From W-Chloroflexi-9 sp045863195 (GTDB taxonomy: Bacteria; Chloroflexota; Dehalococcoidia; UBA2979), in assembly GCA_045863195.1 (NCBI GenBank), contig BTUI01000014.1, positions 21,456-85,455 on the forward strand: DNA of 64,000 nt, given 5' to 3'. Of the stretch, positions 1-8,440 are shown one piece after another; within the stretch, counting starts at the first letter, position 1, and every line of letters starts with the position of its first letter. The position numbers and the translations under genes were made by a program. Below the pieces are notes generated by a model, which did not search any database, had not been told where the DNA came from, and saw only the letters and a list, made by a program, of their open reading frames with translations.

Positions 1-333
1 GTCCTGCAACTGGAGGCGTATGGCTTCTGTGGGGAAGGGGAAGGCGGTGACTACGTCTCCAGCGGGATCATCGAACTGGGCGGCGCGAGGCCAAACAACA
101 CGAGTGGTGGACACCTCTGCGAGGGCTATACGCATGGCATCGCACTCGTCGCGGAGAACGTCCGACAACTCAGACGACAGGCAGATGACTACTGCCCAGA
201 CTGGCGTGCTGGCGCGCACACCTACGACTACCGCGAGCATGGCTGCCGCCAGGTTCGGGATCCCGAGATCACCATGAACCTCGGATGGGCATCGCCAGCC
301 ACTGGTTCGGCGCTGATCCTGCGGAGGCCCTGA
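1..333 (+). CDS. Thiolase-fold protein, SCPx/Ltp2 type (C-terminal part)
   Basis: Only the last 110 codons are in the window; the frame is open from base 1 and ends at TGA 331-333. The fragment carries the glycine-rich C-terminal thiolase block NTSGGHLCEGYTHG, then a short ending as in lipid-transfer-protein thiolases. In true thiolases this block has a Gly-His-Pro whose His is catalytic; here that position is Tyr (fragment residue 43), which I associate with Ltp2-type retro-aldolases that cleave branched 3-hydroxyacyl-CoA. The stop overlaps the start of a DUF35 gene by one base (TGATG), so the two are translationally coupled. Thiolase-like proteins of this class work as complexes with DUF35 partners. 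The family call is solid; aldolase rather than thiolase activity is inferred from one residue and context. Confidence 0.8.
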   Translation, partial: VLQLEAYGFCGEGEGGDYVSSGIIELGGARPNNTSGGHLCEGYTHGIALVAENVRQLRRQADDYCPDWRAGAHTYDYREHGCRQVRDPEITMNLGWASPATGSALILRRP

Positions 334-851
334 TGGCGGCGTATCTTGGCGTGCCGGTCGAGATCTCCTCAAATGACCCCGAGCACCTCGCGTTCCTGGA
401 GGCTGCGGGCAGAGGGGAACTTGCCCTCCAGCGCTGCGTCAACTGCGCTCGCCTGCGGTATCCAGTGGGGAACGCGTGCCCCTTCTGCACCTCCCTCGAG
501 TCCGAATGGTCCGTTGTCTCAGGGCGCGGCGTGATCTATTCGTACGAGGTCGTAACTCAGGCCATCCACCCCGCATACCGATCCCGCACACCGTACCCGC
601 TGGTGCTGGTGGAGTTGGACGAGCAGCGCCAGGTTCCGGGGCCAGACGATGGCATTCGCATCATCGGCACCTTGATCGACGCGGATGGCGGACCGGAGTC
701 CGAGGAGCGCGTCGGGATAGGGCTCAGGGTGCGTGTGAAGTTCGTCCCTCTGGGAGACGGTCTGGCGTTGCCTGCATTCTCGCTGACTGACGAGGCCCCG
801 GAGGTGAGACCGTGGCGTCTTGGCGAGACGCGGCCACCTTCCGCGCAATAG
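333..851 (+). CDS. DUF35 zinc-ribbon/OB-fold acyl-CoA-binding partner protein
   Basis: 172 aa. The N-terminal half carries a rubredoxin-like zinc ribbon (CVNC, 12 residues, CPFC) and the rest is the OB fold typical of DUF35 proteins. These bind the acyl-CoA and dock onto thiolase-fold enzymes (Ltp2, acetoacetyl-CoA thiolase/HMG-CoA synthase). An upstream ATG at 285 is in frame, but it lies inside the thiolase gene; I chose ATG 333 because it overlaps the thiolase stop and gives the usual family N-terminus (residues before the ribbon: DPEHLAFLEAAGRGEL). It is most likely an obligate partner of the upstream protein in degrading a CoA-linked side chain. Confidence 0.85.
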   Translation: MAAYLGVPVEISSNDPEHLAFLEAAGRGELALQRCVNCARLRYPVGNACPFCTSLESEWSVVSGRGVIYSYEVVTQAIHPAYRSRTPYPLVLVELDEQRQVPGPDDGIRIIGTLIDADGGPESEERVGIGLRVRVKFVPLGDGLALPAFSLTDEAPEVRPWRLGETRPPSAQ

Positions 852-852
852 C

Positions 853-881
853 TTGCGTACCGCTAACTATCTTGATATAAC
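853..881 (+). promoter_or_regulatory. Sigma70-type promoter before the CoA-transferase pair
   Basis: A -35 TTGCGT (853-858) and a -10 TATAAC (876-881) are separated by 17 bp, just behind the DUF35 stop and 51 bp before the next ATG. This is an A/T-rich island in GC-rich DNA. It suggests that the CoA-transferase/acyl-CoA dehydrogenase genes have their own transcript besides any read-through. Confidence 0.55.
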
Positions 882-931
882 GCCGGCATCGCCGCCCAGC
901 CCGAAGGGGCTTAGCAGGAGCAGGGGGAGGC

Positions 932-2143
932 ATGAATGCACTCGATGGTGTGCGGGTTCTTGATCTGACCACCGGGGTCGCCGGGCCGCACTGCACGAAG
1001 TTGCTGGCCGACTTTGGGGCGCAGGTGATCAAGGTCGAGCCAGCCGGGGGCGACCCGACCCGCCACGTGCCGCCGTTCGCGGGCGATGAGCCTGACCCGG
1101 AGCGAGCGCTCCTGTTTCTCCACCTCAACACCAACAAGCGGTCCGTGACGCTGGATCCGCGGACCGGCACCGGAAGCGATCTACTTCGCCGGCTGGCGTC
1201 TACGGCACAGATCGTCGTGGAAGACAGCGCTCCGGGAAGTTTCGCCGCGTTCGGTTTGGACTACGCAACGATCGCTGCGAGTCACCCCGATATCGTCTAC
1301 GTCTCGATCACACCGTGGGGCCAGACCGGGCCGTACGCAGAGGCCGGGCTGCGCGCCTCGGAACTCATTTATCAGGGGATGGGGGGGCCCGTCATTCAGA
1401 CCGGGACGGGGACTCGAGAGCCGCTCAAGCTGGGTGGGCAGCTCGCGCAGTTGCAGGCCGGCGCGGTAGCGGCGTACTCGGCAGTGATGACGCTCTACCG
1501 CGCAGAAGGCAGCGGCGAGGGCGACCACATCGACGTGTCCATCTATCAAACCCAGGCCGGCACCCGCGACCGACGGACGATCACGCTCACCTCGTATTCG
1601 TATACCGGTGTGTCAGCAAAGCGGACAGCGGCCGCGGGCATCTCGTTAGCCTCGGGAGTCAAGCCGACGGCGGATGGGTACATCAACCTGCTCGCGACGG
1701 GGCGTGGGCGGATGGACGCCTTCGTGAAGATGATCGGGCGTGACGACCTCGTCGGCGACCCCAGGCTCATACAGCAGCCCACCACACTGGATCCGGCCTT
1801 CGTGGAAGAGATCAGTGCGTCCTACCTGGTCTGGCTGATTAGCCGGAACAAGCGAGAGATTGTCGCGGAAGCCCAGTCCCACGGTCTACTCGCAGGTGTC
1901 GTGAACACACCCGAAGACCTGGTGACCGATCCCCACTACCGAGAGCGAGGGGTCTGGGACCTCATCGAGCACCCGGTTGCGGGAACGTTCGAGTATCCAG
2001 GCCGCCCGTTCATTATGTCCGATACGCCACGCGCGACGCCCACGCGGGCCCCGCTCCTGGGTGAGCACAACGACGAGGTACTCGCCGAGTTGGGCCTCGA
2101 TGCGGACGAGATCGCAGACCTACGGGCGAACGAAGTCATCTAA
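932..2143 (+). CDS. Family III (CaiB/BaiF) CoA-transferase-like protein lacking the catalytic Asp
   Basis: 403 aa, normal family length. The N-terminal block (VRVLDLTTGVAGPHCTKLLADFGAQVIKVE) and the TGRG-like segment near residues 190-205 identify family III CoA-transferases. The nucleophilic Asp of the family, normally in a motif like G(x)nD(x)2AG, is not seen: the aligned stretch reads LAQLQAG (171-177) with Gln173 where Asp is expected. It is followed after 16 bp by a second family III gene with the Asp intact. Some family III enzymes (BbsEF, SmtAB) are heteromers in which only one subunit is catalytic, and I infer the same here. The start is the ATG after GGGGGAGG. Confidence 0.85.
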   Translation: MNALDGVRVLDLTTGVAGPHCTKLLADFGAQVIKVEPAGGDPTRHVPPFAGDEPDPERALLFLHLNTNKRSVTLDPRTGTGSDLLRRLASTAQIVVEDSAPGSFAAFGLDYATIAASHPDIVYVSITPWGQTGPYAEAGLRASELIYQGMGGPVIQTGTGTREPLKLGGQLAQLQAGAVAAYSAVMTLYRAEGSGEGDHIDVSIYQTQAGTRDRRTITLTSYSYTGVSAKRTAAAGISLASGVKPTADGYINLLATGRGRMDAFVKMIGRDDLVGDPRLIQQPTTLDPAFVEEISASYLVWLISRNKREIVAEAQSHGLLAGVVNTPEDLVTDPHYRERGVWDLIEHPVAGTFEYPGRPFIMSDTPRATPTRAPLLGEHNDEVLAELGLDADEIADLRANEVI

Positions 2144-2159
2144 AGCACCGGGAGGACTC

Positions 2160-3488
2160 ATGGCATCGCTACCACTGGATGGCATCCGTGTCGCTGATGT
2201 GACGGCCGTCTGGGCTGGTCCCTACGTCACGCAGTTGCTCTCAGAATGGGGGGCGGAGGTCATCCGCGTGGAACCCCGCACTCGGATTCAGCCGCTGACC
2301 CGTGGCGCCGACATGCAACCGCCCCCTGAGCCGGCGCTCCGTCACCTTGCGCAGATGGGCATGACGCTCTTCGCCTACCCGGACTTCCAGGCCGGTGACG
2401 ATCCGTGGAACCGAAGCCCCGGGTTCAATTCACACGCACGGAACAAGCTCTCGATGACGGCGGACGTTACCACGCCGGAAGGGCGTGAGATCTTTCTGGA
2501 TCTCATCGAGAAATGCGACGTCCTAGTGGAGAACAACGTCCCGGAAACGATCGAGAAGGCCAATCTCACCTACGACGTGCTCAGGGAACGCAACCCCAAC
2601 CTGATCATGCTGCGGATGCCCGCGTTCGGCCTCTCCGGCCCGTACAAGAACTACCGCGCCCTGGGAACACACATCGAAGGGATGATCGGTCATCACTACA
2701 TCCGCTCCTATCCGGACGAGACGCCGGAGGCCGCTGGGGATGTGTACACCGGCGATGCAGTCGCGGGCGTGATGGGTGCCTTCTCCGTGGCAATGGCGCT
2801 GCGCGCGCGTCGGCGGACAGGACGTGGTCAGATGATCGAGTTGTCCCAGGCTGAGAACTTCCTCCCGATACTGGGAGACTTCATCCTGGATTGGACCGCA
2901 AACCAACGGGACGTGGGGCCACAGGGCAACCAGCATCGGACACACGCGCCACACGGGTACTACCAATGCGCGGGAGACGACCGGTGGATCGGGATCGACT
3001 GCGACTCGGACGCCGCATGGTCCGCCATTTGCGACGTACTGGGTGCAGCCGACCTGGCCTCGGATGCGCGATTCACCAGCGAGGCAGGCCGCTACCAGCA
3101 TCGAGCCTCGCTGGACAAGTTGCTCTCGGAATACACGCGTGAGCGCTCCGACGCGGAACTCTTCCAGACGCTGCAGAACCGCGGTGTGATCGCCGGACCG
3201 GTACAGAACGATGCAGATGCGTTCGCCTGCCCGCAACTCGACGCTCGGGGGTTCTTTGAGGAACTGCCCTCGGATAGTTACGGGACTCGTCGGTACCCCG
3301 GCCTCATCTTCAGCATGGCGAACACTCCCAACCGGCTCCGTCGGGTCGCGCCACGACTTGGTCAGGACAACGACTACGTCTACCGGGATGTACTGGGGTA
3401 CTCCGAGACCGAATATCAGCATGCACAGGAATCAGGACAGGCAGGACTGGGATACGCGCCGGGCGTCGTGCCCTGGCTCAACGCGTAG
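2160..3488 (+). CDS. Family III (CaiB/BaiF) CoA-transferase, catalytic subunit
   Basis: 442 aa. An earlier in-frame ATG lies inside the preceding gene; ATG 2160 is chosen because GGGAGGA sits 8 bases upstream and the protein then begins with the usual LDGIRVADVTAVWAGP block. The catalytic Asp is visible as Asp199 in TGDAVAG, followed by RRTGRGQMIELSQAE. It moves CoA between carboxylic acids, activating a substrate without ATP. It probably pairs with the Asp-less protein just upstream. The acyl-CoA dehydrogenase 19 bp downstream would take the resulting thioester. The substrate is unknown. Confidence 0.88.
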   Translation: MASLPLDGIRVADVTAVWAGPYVTQLLSEWGAEVIRVEPRTRIQPLTRGADMQPPPEPALRHLAQMGMTLFAYPDFQAGDDPWNRSPGFNSHARNKLSMTADVTTPEGREIFLDLIEKCDVLVENNVPETIEKANLTYDVLRERNPNLIMLRMPAFGLSGPYKNYRALGTHIEGMIGHHYIRSYPDETPEAAGDVYTGDAVAGVMGAFSVAMALRARRRTGRGQMIELSQAENFLPILGDFILDWTANQRDVGPQGNQHRTHAPHGYYQCAGDDRWIGIDCDSDAAWSAICDVLGAADLASDARFTSEAGRYQHRASLDKLLSEYTRERSDAELFQTLQNRGVIAGPVQNDADAFACPQLDARGFFEELPSDSYGTRRYPGLIFSMANTPNRLRRVAPRLGQDNDYVYRDVLGYSETEYQHAQESGQAGLGYAPGVVPWLNA

Positions 3489-3507
3489 CTCACACTAGGA
3501 GGTCACG

Positions 3508-4731
3508 ATGGACTGGAATGATTCGCCTGAGCAGGCGAAGTTCCGTGAAGAGGTTCGAACGTTCATCCAGGATCATCTTCCTGAGCGCTACCGAGACCCC
3601 AAGCGGGGCACGGGATTGTTCGAAGGTGGATGGCAGAGCGACCGGAAGTCGGATGACGATTCGGCCCAGGCGGCGGCGCGCGAATGGGCAGAGTCCCTGG
3701 CGGGACGCGGATGGATCGCGCCGCATTGGCCCAAGAAGTTTGGCGGCGCGGGGCTGACGGTAACTGAACAATTCATCTTCAACCACGAGATGGCCAAGGC
3801 TGGAGCACCTGCCGTGGGTGGGATGGGTGTCTCGATGCTCGGCCCGACCCTGATCGTGCACGGGAGCGAAGAGCAACAGGCTGAGCACCTGCCCAAAATC
3901 CTCTCGGGTGAGGTGGCCTGGGCAGAGGGCTACTCCGAGCCGGGCGCCGGCTCCGACCTCGCCTCGCTCCAGACTCGGGCCGTCCGTGACGGAGATGAGT
4001 ACATACTGAACGGCCAGAAGATCTGGACATCGGGCGCACACCATGCGGACTGGCTGTTCGCGTTGGTCCGGACGGACCCGGATGCTCCAAAGCACCGTGG
4101 CATCTCGTTCTTGTTGATGGATCGAAATACGCCGGGCATCACCGTGCGGCCGCTCATCGACATGGGCTGGGGACATGTGTTCAACGAGACGTTCTTCGAG
4201 GACGTGCGTGTCCCAGCCAAGAACCGAGTGGGGGAAGAGAACCGGGGCTGGTACGTGGGGATGACCCTCCTGGACTACGAGCGATCCGGCATTGGGACAT
4301 CCGTCATGGCGCGGCGACAACTCATGGATCTGATCGGCTACGCCCACACGGATGTAGGCCGACAGCGATCATCGTTTGCCAGCAACACCAGCCTCCGTGG
4401 TGAGGTTGTGGACCGACTCATCGAGATCGAGATCGAGGAGTCGATGTCGCTCCGGATCGTCTCGATCCAAGCTGCCGGGCAGATCCCGAACTACGAGTCC
4501 TCGATGGTCAAGATGTTCGGCTCTGAGTCGCTCCAACGACTCCAGCGGGTGGGGACGCGGGCGTTCGGGCTCTATGCGAACATCTGGGATGAAGAGAGCG
4601 ACTACGCCCCCCTGCGGGCGATGTTCACCCACGGCTACGTGTGGTCCGTCCCGATGACCATCGCGGGAGGCACATCCGAGATTCAGAGGAACATCATCGC
4701 GACTCGCGGCCTCGGGTTACCCCGCGGCTAG
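3508..4731 (+). CDS. Acyl-CoA dehydrogenase
   Basis: 407 aa FAD enzyme introducing a 2,3 double bond into an acyl-CoA. Visible family marks are the helical N-domain ending in WPKKFGGAGLT, the flavin-binding stretch EGYSEPGAGSDLASLQTRA, the GQKIWTSGAH motif, and the C-terminal AGGTSEIQRNIIATRGLGLPRG. This version with a long N-domain resembles the FadE-type enzymes of steroid or terpenoid side-chain degradation. The start is ATG 3508 behind AGGAGGT. It is the last gene of the operon-like run from the CoA-transferases, and a large hairpin follows its stop. Confidence 0.92.
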   Translation: MDWNDSPEQAKFREEVRTFIQDHLPERYRDPKRGTGLFEGGWQSDRKSDDDSAQAAAREWAESLAGRGWIAPHWPKKFGGAGLTVTEQFIFNHEMAKAGAPAVGGMGVSMLGPTLIVHGSEEQQAEHLPKILSGEVAWAEGYSEPGAGSDLASLQTRAVRDGDEYILNGQKIWTSGAHHADWLFALVRTDPDAPKHRGISFLLMDRNTPGITVRPLIDMGWGHVFNETFFEDVRVPAKNRVGEENRGWYVGMTLLDYERSGIGTSVMARRQLMDLIGYAHTDVGRQRSSFASNTSLRGEVVDRLIEIEIEESMSLRIVSIQAAGQIPNYESSMVKMFGSESLQRLQRVGTRAFGLYANIWDEESDYAPLRAMFTHGYVWSVPMTIAGGTSEIQRNIIATRGLGLPRG

Positions 4732-4752
4732 CAGTTGATGCCCCGCAGGACT

Positions 4753-4809
4753 GAGACAGGCGCGAACCTACGCCCGGCACCAACCGTCCACGAGGTTCGC
4801 GCCTGTCTC
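4753..4809. repeat. Perfect 17-bp inverted repeat behind the acyl-CoA dehydrogenase
   Basis: GAGACAGGCGCGAACCT (4753-4769) is repeated exactly inverted at 4793-4809 around a 23-base loop. It starts 21 bases past the stop codon. The long stem could terminate transcription, but there is no T run and the loop is long. It could also be a dispersed REP-like element or one end of an old insertion. Confidence 0.7.
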
Positions 4810-4920
4810 CCACCGGGCAACAAGCGCCCAGGTCGCGAACGACCGTCTGCGAGCCGTCGGGGCGTTGCGGGTGCTACGCACGCGACGGCGAACAGCGGTG
4901 AAGCGTCGGCGCGCAGCACT

Positions 4921-5151
4921 CTAGGTACCCCACAAGACGATGGTGGCCGGGGTGTGCGCGAGCTGAACGACGGAATCGCCGACCTCGTGCTCTTCGAGCC
5001 ACCCGGTGCCACGCTCGCCCCAAGCCTCATCGCACTCACTGATGTAGGTACCAAGTGCTCCGGCGAACCGCCCGTGGCCGACGACGACAACCCCGAGCGG
5101 ATGCGCCCGGAAGCCTCCCTTTGCGATCGTCTGCGGCGCCGGAGTCGTACC
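4921..5151 (-). pseudogene. Decayed fragment, possibly the C-terminus of a UspA-like protein
   Basis: On the minus strand a frame open from an in-frame stop at about 5152 to TAG at 4921-4923 reads GVVVVGHGRFAGALGTY, then about 25 residues on DSVVQLAHTPATIVLWGT. The hydrophobic strand followed by GHGRF and the ending with a hydrophobic strand recall the nucleotide-binding end of universal stress proteins (G-2x-G-9x-G). There is no start codon or N-terminal half in any frame, so if it is a gene it is a remnant. The match is weak and could be chance. Confidence 0.25.
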
Positions 5152-5370
5152 TCAACCTCGACGTCACGCTGGCTGCAACTGGAGACGGTGCTGCTCCTGT
5201 TTGCTACGGGGCAGCACCTATTCGCTCTCCCGCGGTCGAGGTGAGCGCGACCGTAGCGACGGGAATCGTCGGACCGATCGGAGGCGATGCGTTCACCAGC
5301 GGGAGCGCCACCCTGCCAACCGCTGCGTGACGCTGGTGTCGCCACGCTCGCCAGCACCGATTCCTCCCAC

Positions 5371-5393
5371 TGCATGAACTGCGGCGCGACGAG
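5371..5393 (+). repeat. Direct repeat, left copy (23 bp)
   Basis: The 23 bases beginning TGCATGAACTGCGGCG and ending GCGACGAG recur identically at 9405-9427 in the same orientation. The two copies bracket about 4.0 kb containing the large membrane protein and the transposase relic. This could be a target or attachment-site duplication, or the arms of a past recombination. Confidence 0.75.
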
Positions 5394-5846
5394 GGGTGTG
5401 GCTAGCTGCTGTGACGGCGTGATTGGCCCCGTACGAGCTCGGTTGGGGGTGTCAGAGCGCGAGCGCCACGCGAAAAGGCGCGCATCCCTTTTCGCACGAG
5501 CGCGTCGTCATGCCGATGATCACATGCGCGAACATGCGCCCAAGCCCCATGGGATTCGTGCTGACCGAACCATGACCGACTAGAGCGCGTTGCTCCTCGG
5601 CACGTCGAAGCTCGATCCCCAACGTCGGCCGTCACCGGTCTACCCCGCCATGCCTGCGAGCGAAGCTCCTGCAGGAACTTGGGGCGGCGACCGAAGCAGC
5701 CGTCGAAGGCAGTCCGCTGGCGAACCCCAAGTGCCTGCATCCTTCCCTCGTCGCTACTTGCGCGTTCCACATGCACGTCGCCGGCCAGCATCGCCATTGG
5801 CCGGCCCGTACACTCCCCGGGTGAGCAGTCGCGGCTGGAGGTGTGC

Positions 5847-8354
5847 GTGCAGACGTTCTTGGCCGGCGTGCTGCTGACGGTCGGTGTGTTCTCCGCCGGA
5901 GTCGGGCTCCCCGCCTATCTCCTGTTCTGCAACTGGCGGCCCGCGTTCTATCGCACCCTCCGCCGATACCTTCGTCCCGATGCCGGAATCGTGCCCATTG
6001 CTGTCGCGTTGATCGCCGTCGGCGTGCGATCCGGGAACCTGCACGACGTCCTCCAGATCGTCCCGCGACCATCCGCGCTCGTGGCTTTCGCCTTCGGACT
6101 GCTCGCGATCGCGATGTGGCGCATCGACCGCCGGGCACGATCCGCCAGCCCCTACCGGCTCACATGGGACATCTGGACGCTCCCCGTGGCGATGGCCCTG
6201 CTTTGCCTCGACGAGGCGCAGCCGAGTTGGACAGGCGTGCTTGTCGGACTTTGGCTGGTCAGCTTCGGAACCATGACTCTCGAGGGGCGTCCAGCGACGG
6301 AGAGGTGGCTGAACTCGAAGCTCCCCCACTACCGAGGCATCCCCCGGTGGTTAGTGGCGTCAAGCACATTGCGACGCTCGGATGAGCTGGGTCGAATCGT
6401 CATCAGCCTCGGTCTCGCCACTTTGGGAGGATCACCGGCTCACTACGCGCTCGCCGGTGGCTACGCGGCGTGGCAAGGTTGTGTTCTTGTCTTCGGCGAG
6501 TACTGGCTGCGGCGCGACGCCGATGTGACTCGAATGGTGGGGATCTTCTGGTCGTGGCGATGCGCCGCAGCGGTCGCGGTCATCACACTCCTCTTGGCAT
6601 CGATCGGGATGATCATCGAGGGCGACGCCTCGTGGTTGTCCGAGAACGTTACATCCACAGGGGCGGCACCGTTACTGCAAACCGTGGCCGCGATCGAGAT
6701 CGCTCTCGCGGCCATCGCGGCAACCAGCATCGGGATTGCACTGCAAACGCGAGCGACTGCATTCGGCCCAGACGTAGCCTTCGCGTTGCTGCCGGGACGA
6801 CGGATTCTGGCTGGCTTCGCCCTGATCTCGGTCTCCGCCGTCCTAACGCTGTGGATCCTCGGCGCGTGGCCTGCTGGTCTCGGGCTGCGGCCGGCCGCGC
6901 TCGCATCTCTCATCGTGCACCTCGGCGTCATCTCGTCGGCTTACGTCGTCATAGAGTCCGCTCTCGTGACCTTGGCGTTCTCAGACTCGCGTCGCATTGC
7001 CCCCGCAGTCGCCGCGTTGGTCCACCAGGATGGCTGGGAGCAGCAGGTCCGCATGTATGGCTGGAACGTGCACCACCGGGGAAGCAGCGGCGGCGCGGGG
7101 GATCTACCGGCGGCGCTGCGAATCCTTCAGCGCGCGATCCGGGGCGCGATCCGCGAGGACGACGACGAGCTCCTGGCAGCGATCGCTGAGGATTGGTCTA
7201 ACGCGGTTGCCTGGCACCCACCGCTCGACATCCTCACGCAGCATGTGATCGATCCTCGTCGCCCCCGGGAGACCCTCGAACTCACATGGCAAGAGGGTGA
7301 GTTTCTGGATGGCCTAGATCAGGCACTGGCGGCAGTTGTCTCCGGCCTGATCATGACCGGGACCGTTACGCCCGCACACCTGCATGCCTTGATGCCGCTG
7401 TGCCACCTCCCGTTCCCTCCCTACTACTCCACGGGTCACCATCACAAGCCGTGGGGCGACTTTGACCACACGGAACTTCCGGGATTCCGCACGCTCTCGG
7501 TCTTCGCGACATTCGATGTCAGATCCGGCGCGCAGGAGGCCTCTGAGATCTTGGCGATCTGGCGCGACCGCTTCTCGCTGGCGATCCGCTGGGCAGAGCG
7601 GATTACGCCCGACGCCGAGCAGAACGCCGCGTGGCCACACATGCCGCTCCCGGAGATCGGATTCAAGTGGCTCACGACGCTCATCTCAGAGACCCCGGTC
7701 GCCGACCGGGACGATCTTCGTCGAGCGGTGGCCTGGTCGCTGATTCAAGTCCTTCAGGTCGCAACCAGTCGCGGCGTGCTTCTGCACGGACTACGCACTC
7801 TCGATGCACTGTCACCGTACGACGGCTCTCTGTGGCTACACGACCTCGACGCGATCGCCGGAATCGTGGCCCGGCCGAATGCCGACCTCGGCTGGAGCGT
7901 TCGGCTCTTGGAACGATCCGCGACCGCGGTCATGAACAGCGACAATGATCACGTACCCGGTCCTTGGGAGCTCGACAGTCTATTTCGTCTCTGGACAGTC
8001 ACACTGGCCGCACTCATGGAGACCACGCTGCCTGTGTCCGAGTACGAAGAATCGGAAGTCCGATCGGAGCTGGTCGCGCAAACCACCACAGTCGGTCCGG
8101 CGCTCACACGGACCCTGCTCTCTCGCCCCATCTCGGAAGGGGATCACTTCCGACTTGGCCACATCGATGCGCTGGGCTGTCTCATTACGGCGCTCGAACG
8201 GGTGCCCGCCAACACGCGCGCGGCGATCCTCGTTGCAGCGGCGGAATGGCCGGAGTTCAACGAGCGAGAGGCTGCTTGGTTCCAGCGAGAGCTACGCGAG
8301 CGCCTCGACATCACGTGGATGCACCGAGCCGGCAATGTTCCGGGCGTGCAGTAG
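5847..8354 (+). CDS. Large multi-pass membrane protein of unknown function
   Basis: 835 aa from GTG 5847, chosen because GGAGG lies six bases upstream and the protein then starts directly with a membrane helix (QTFLAGVLLTVGVFSAGVGL). The frame is open further upstream, but that part is Arg/Ser/Pro-rich with no ribosome site. About ten hydrophobic segments fill residues 3-378 (for example around 49-60, 77-91, 110-120, 130-142, 241-257, 277-298 and 320-340). The C-terminal 450 residues are soluble, Trp- and Asp/Glu-rich and probably helical. I recognise no family. Base use is softer than in the flanking operons. The gene sits alone between two 23-bp direct repeats with a transposase relic behind it, so it looks acquired. 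Confidence 0.75.
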   Translation: MQTFLAGVLLTVGVFSAGVGLPAYLLFCNWRPAFYRTLRRYLRPDAGIVPIAVALIAVGVRSGNLHDVLQIVPRPSALVAFAFGLLAIAMWRIDRRARSASPYRLTWDIWTLPVAMALLCLDEAQPSWTGVLVGLWLVSFGTMTLEGRPATERWLNSKLPHYRGIPRWLVASSTLRRSDELGRIVISLGLATLGGSPAHYALAGGYAAWQGCVLVFGEYWLRRDADVTRMVGIFWSWRCAAAVAVITLLLASIGMIIEGDASWLSENVTSTGAAPLLQTVAAIEIALAAIAATSIGIALQTRATAFGPDVAFALLPGRRILAGFALISVSAVLTLWILGAWPAGLGLRPAALASLIVHLGVISSAYVVIESALVTLAFSDSRRIAPAVAALVHQDGWEQQVRMYGWNVHHRGSSGGAGDLPAALRILQRAIRGAIREDDDELLAAIAEDWSNAVAWHPPLDILTQHVIDPRRPRETLELTWQEGEFLDGLDQALAAVVSGLIMTGTVTPAHLHALMPLCHLPFPPYYSTGHHHKPWGDFDHTELPGFRTLSVFATFDVRSGAQEASEILAIWRDRFSLAIRWAERITPDAEQNAAWPHMPLPEIGFKWLTTLISETPVADRDDLRRAVAWSLIQVLQVATSRGVLLHGLRTLDALSPYDGSLWLHDLDAIAGIVARPNADLGWSVRLLERSATAVMNSDNDHVPGPWELDSLFRLWTVTLAALMETTLPVSEYEESEVRSELVAQTTTVGPALTRTLLSRPISEGDHFRLGHIDALGCLITALERVPANTRAAILVAAAEWPEFNEREAAWFQRELRERLDITWMHRAGNVPGVQ

Positions 8355-8440
8355 CGAAATCGGGGCATCGGCATGCATGCGGGGACCATACATCGCCTCC
8401 CACCGACCTCCGCCGGAATAACGTGGCGGAAGGGCTTCAG

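Larger units (their letters stand above)
4810..5846. other. About 1 kb with no convincing intact gene
   Basis: Frames are open here because of the high GC, but none gives a recognisable protein or a good start with ribosome site. It holds the minus-strand fragment at 4921-5151, the first copy of a 23-bp direct repeat (5371-5393), an inverted repeat (GCGAAAAGG 5470-5478 with CCTTTTCGC 5487-5495), and a -10-like TACACT near 5807-5812 that may serve the membrane-protein gene at 5847. It looks like a decayed junction between the conserved operon and imported DNA. Confidence 0.5.

Noticed and set aside
5055..5330. A plus-strand frame with strand-like sequence (LNLDVTLAATGDGAAP)
   Set aside because: No start with ribosome site, no recognisable family and overlap with the decayed minus-strand fragment; treated as chance.
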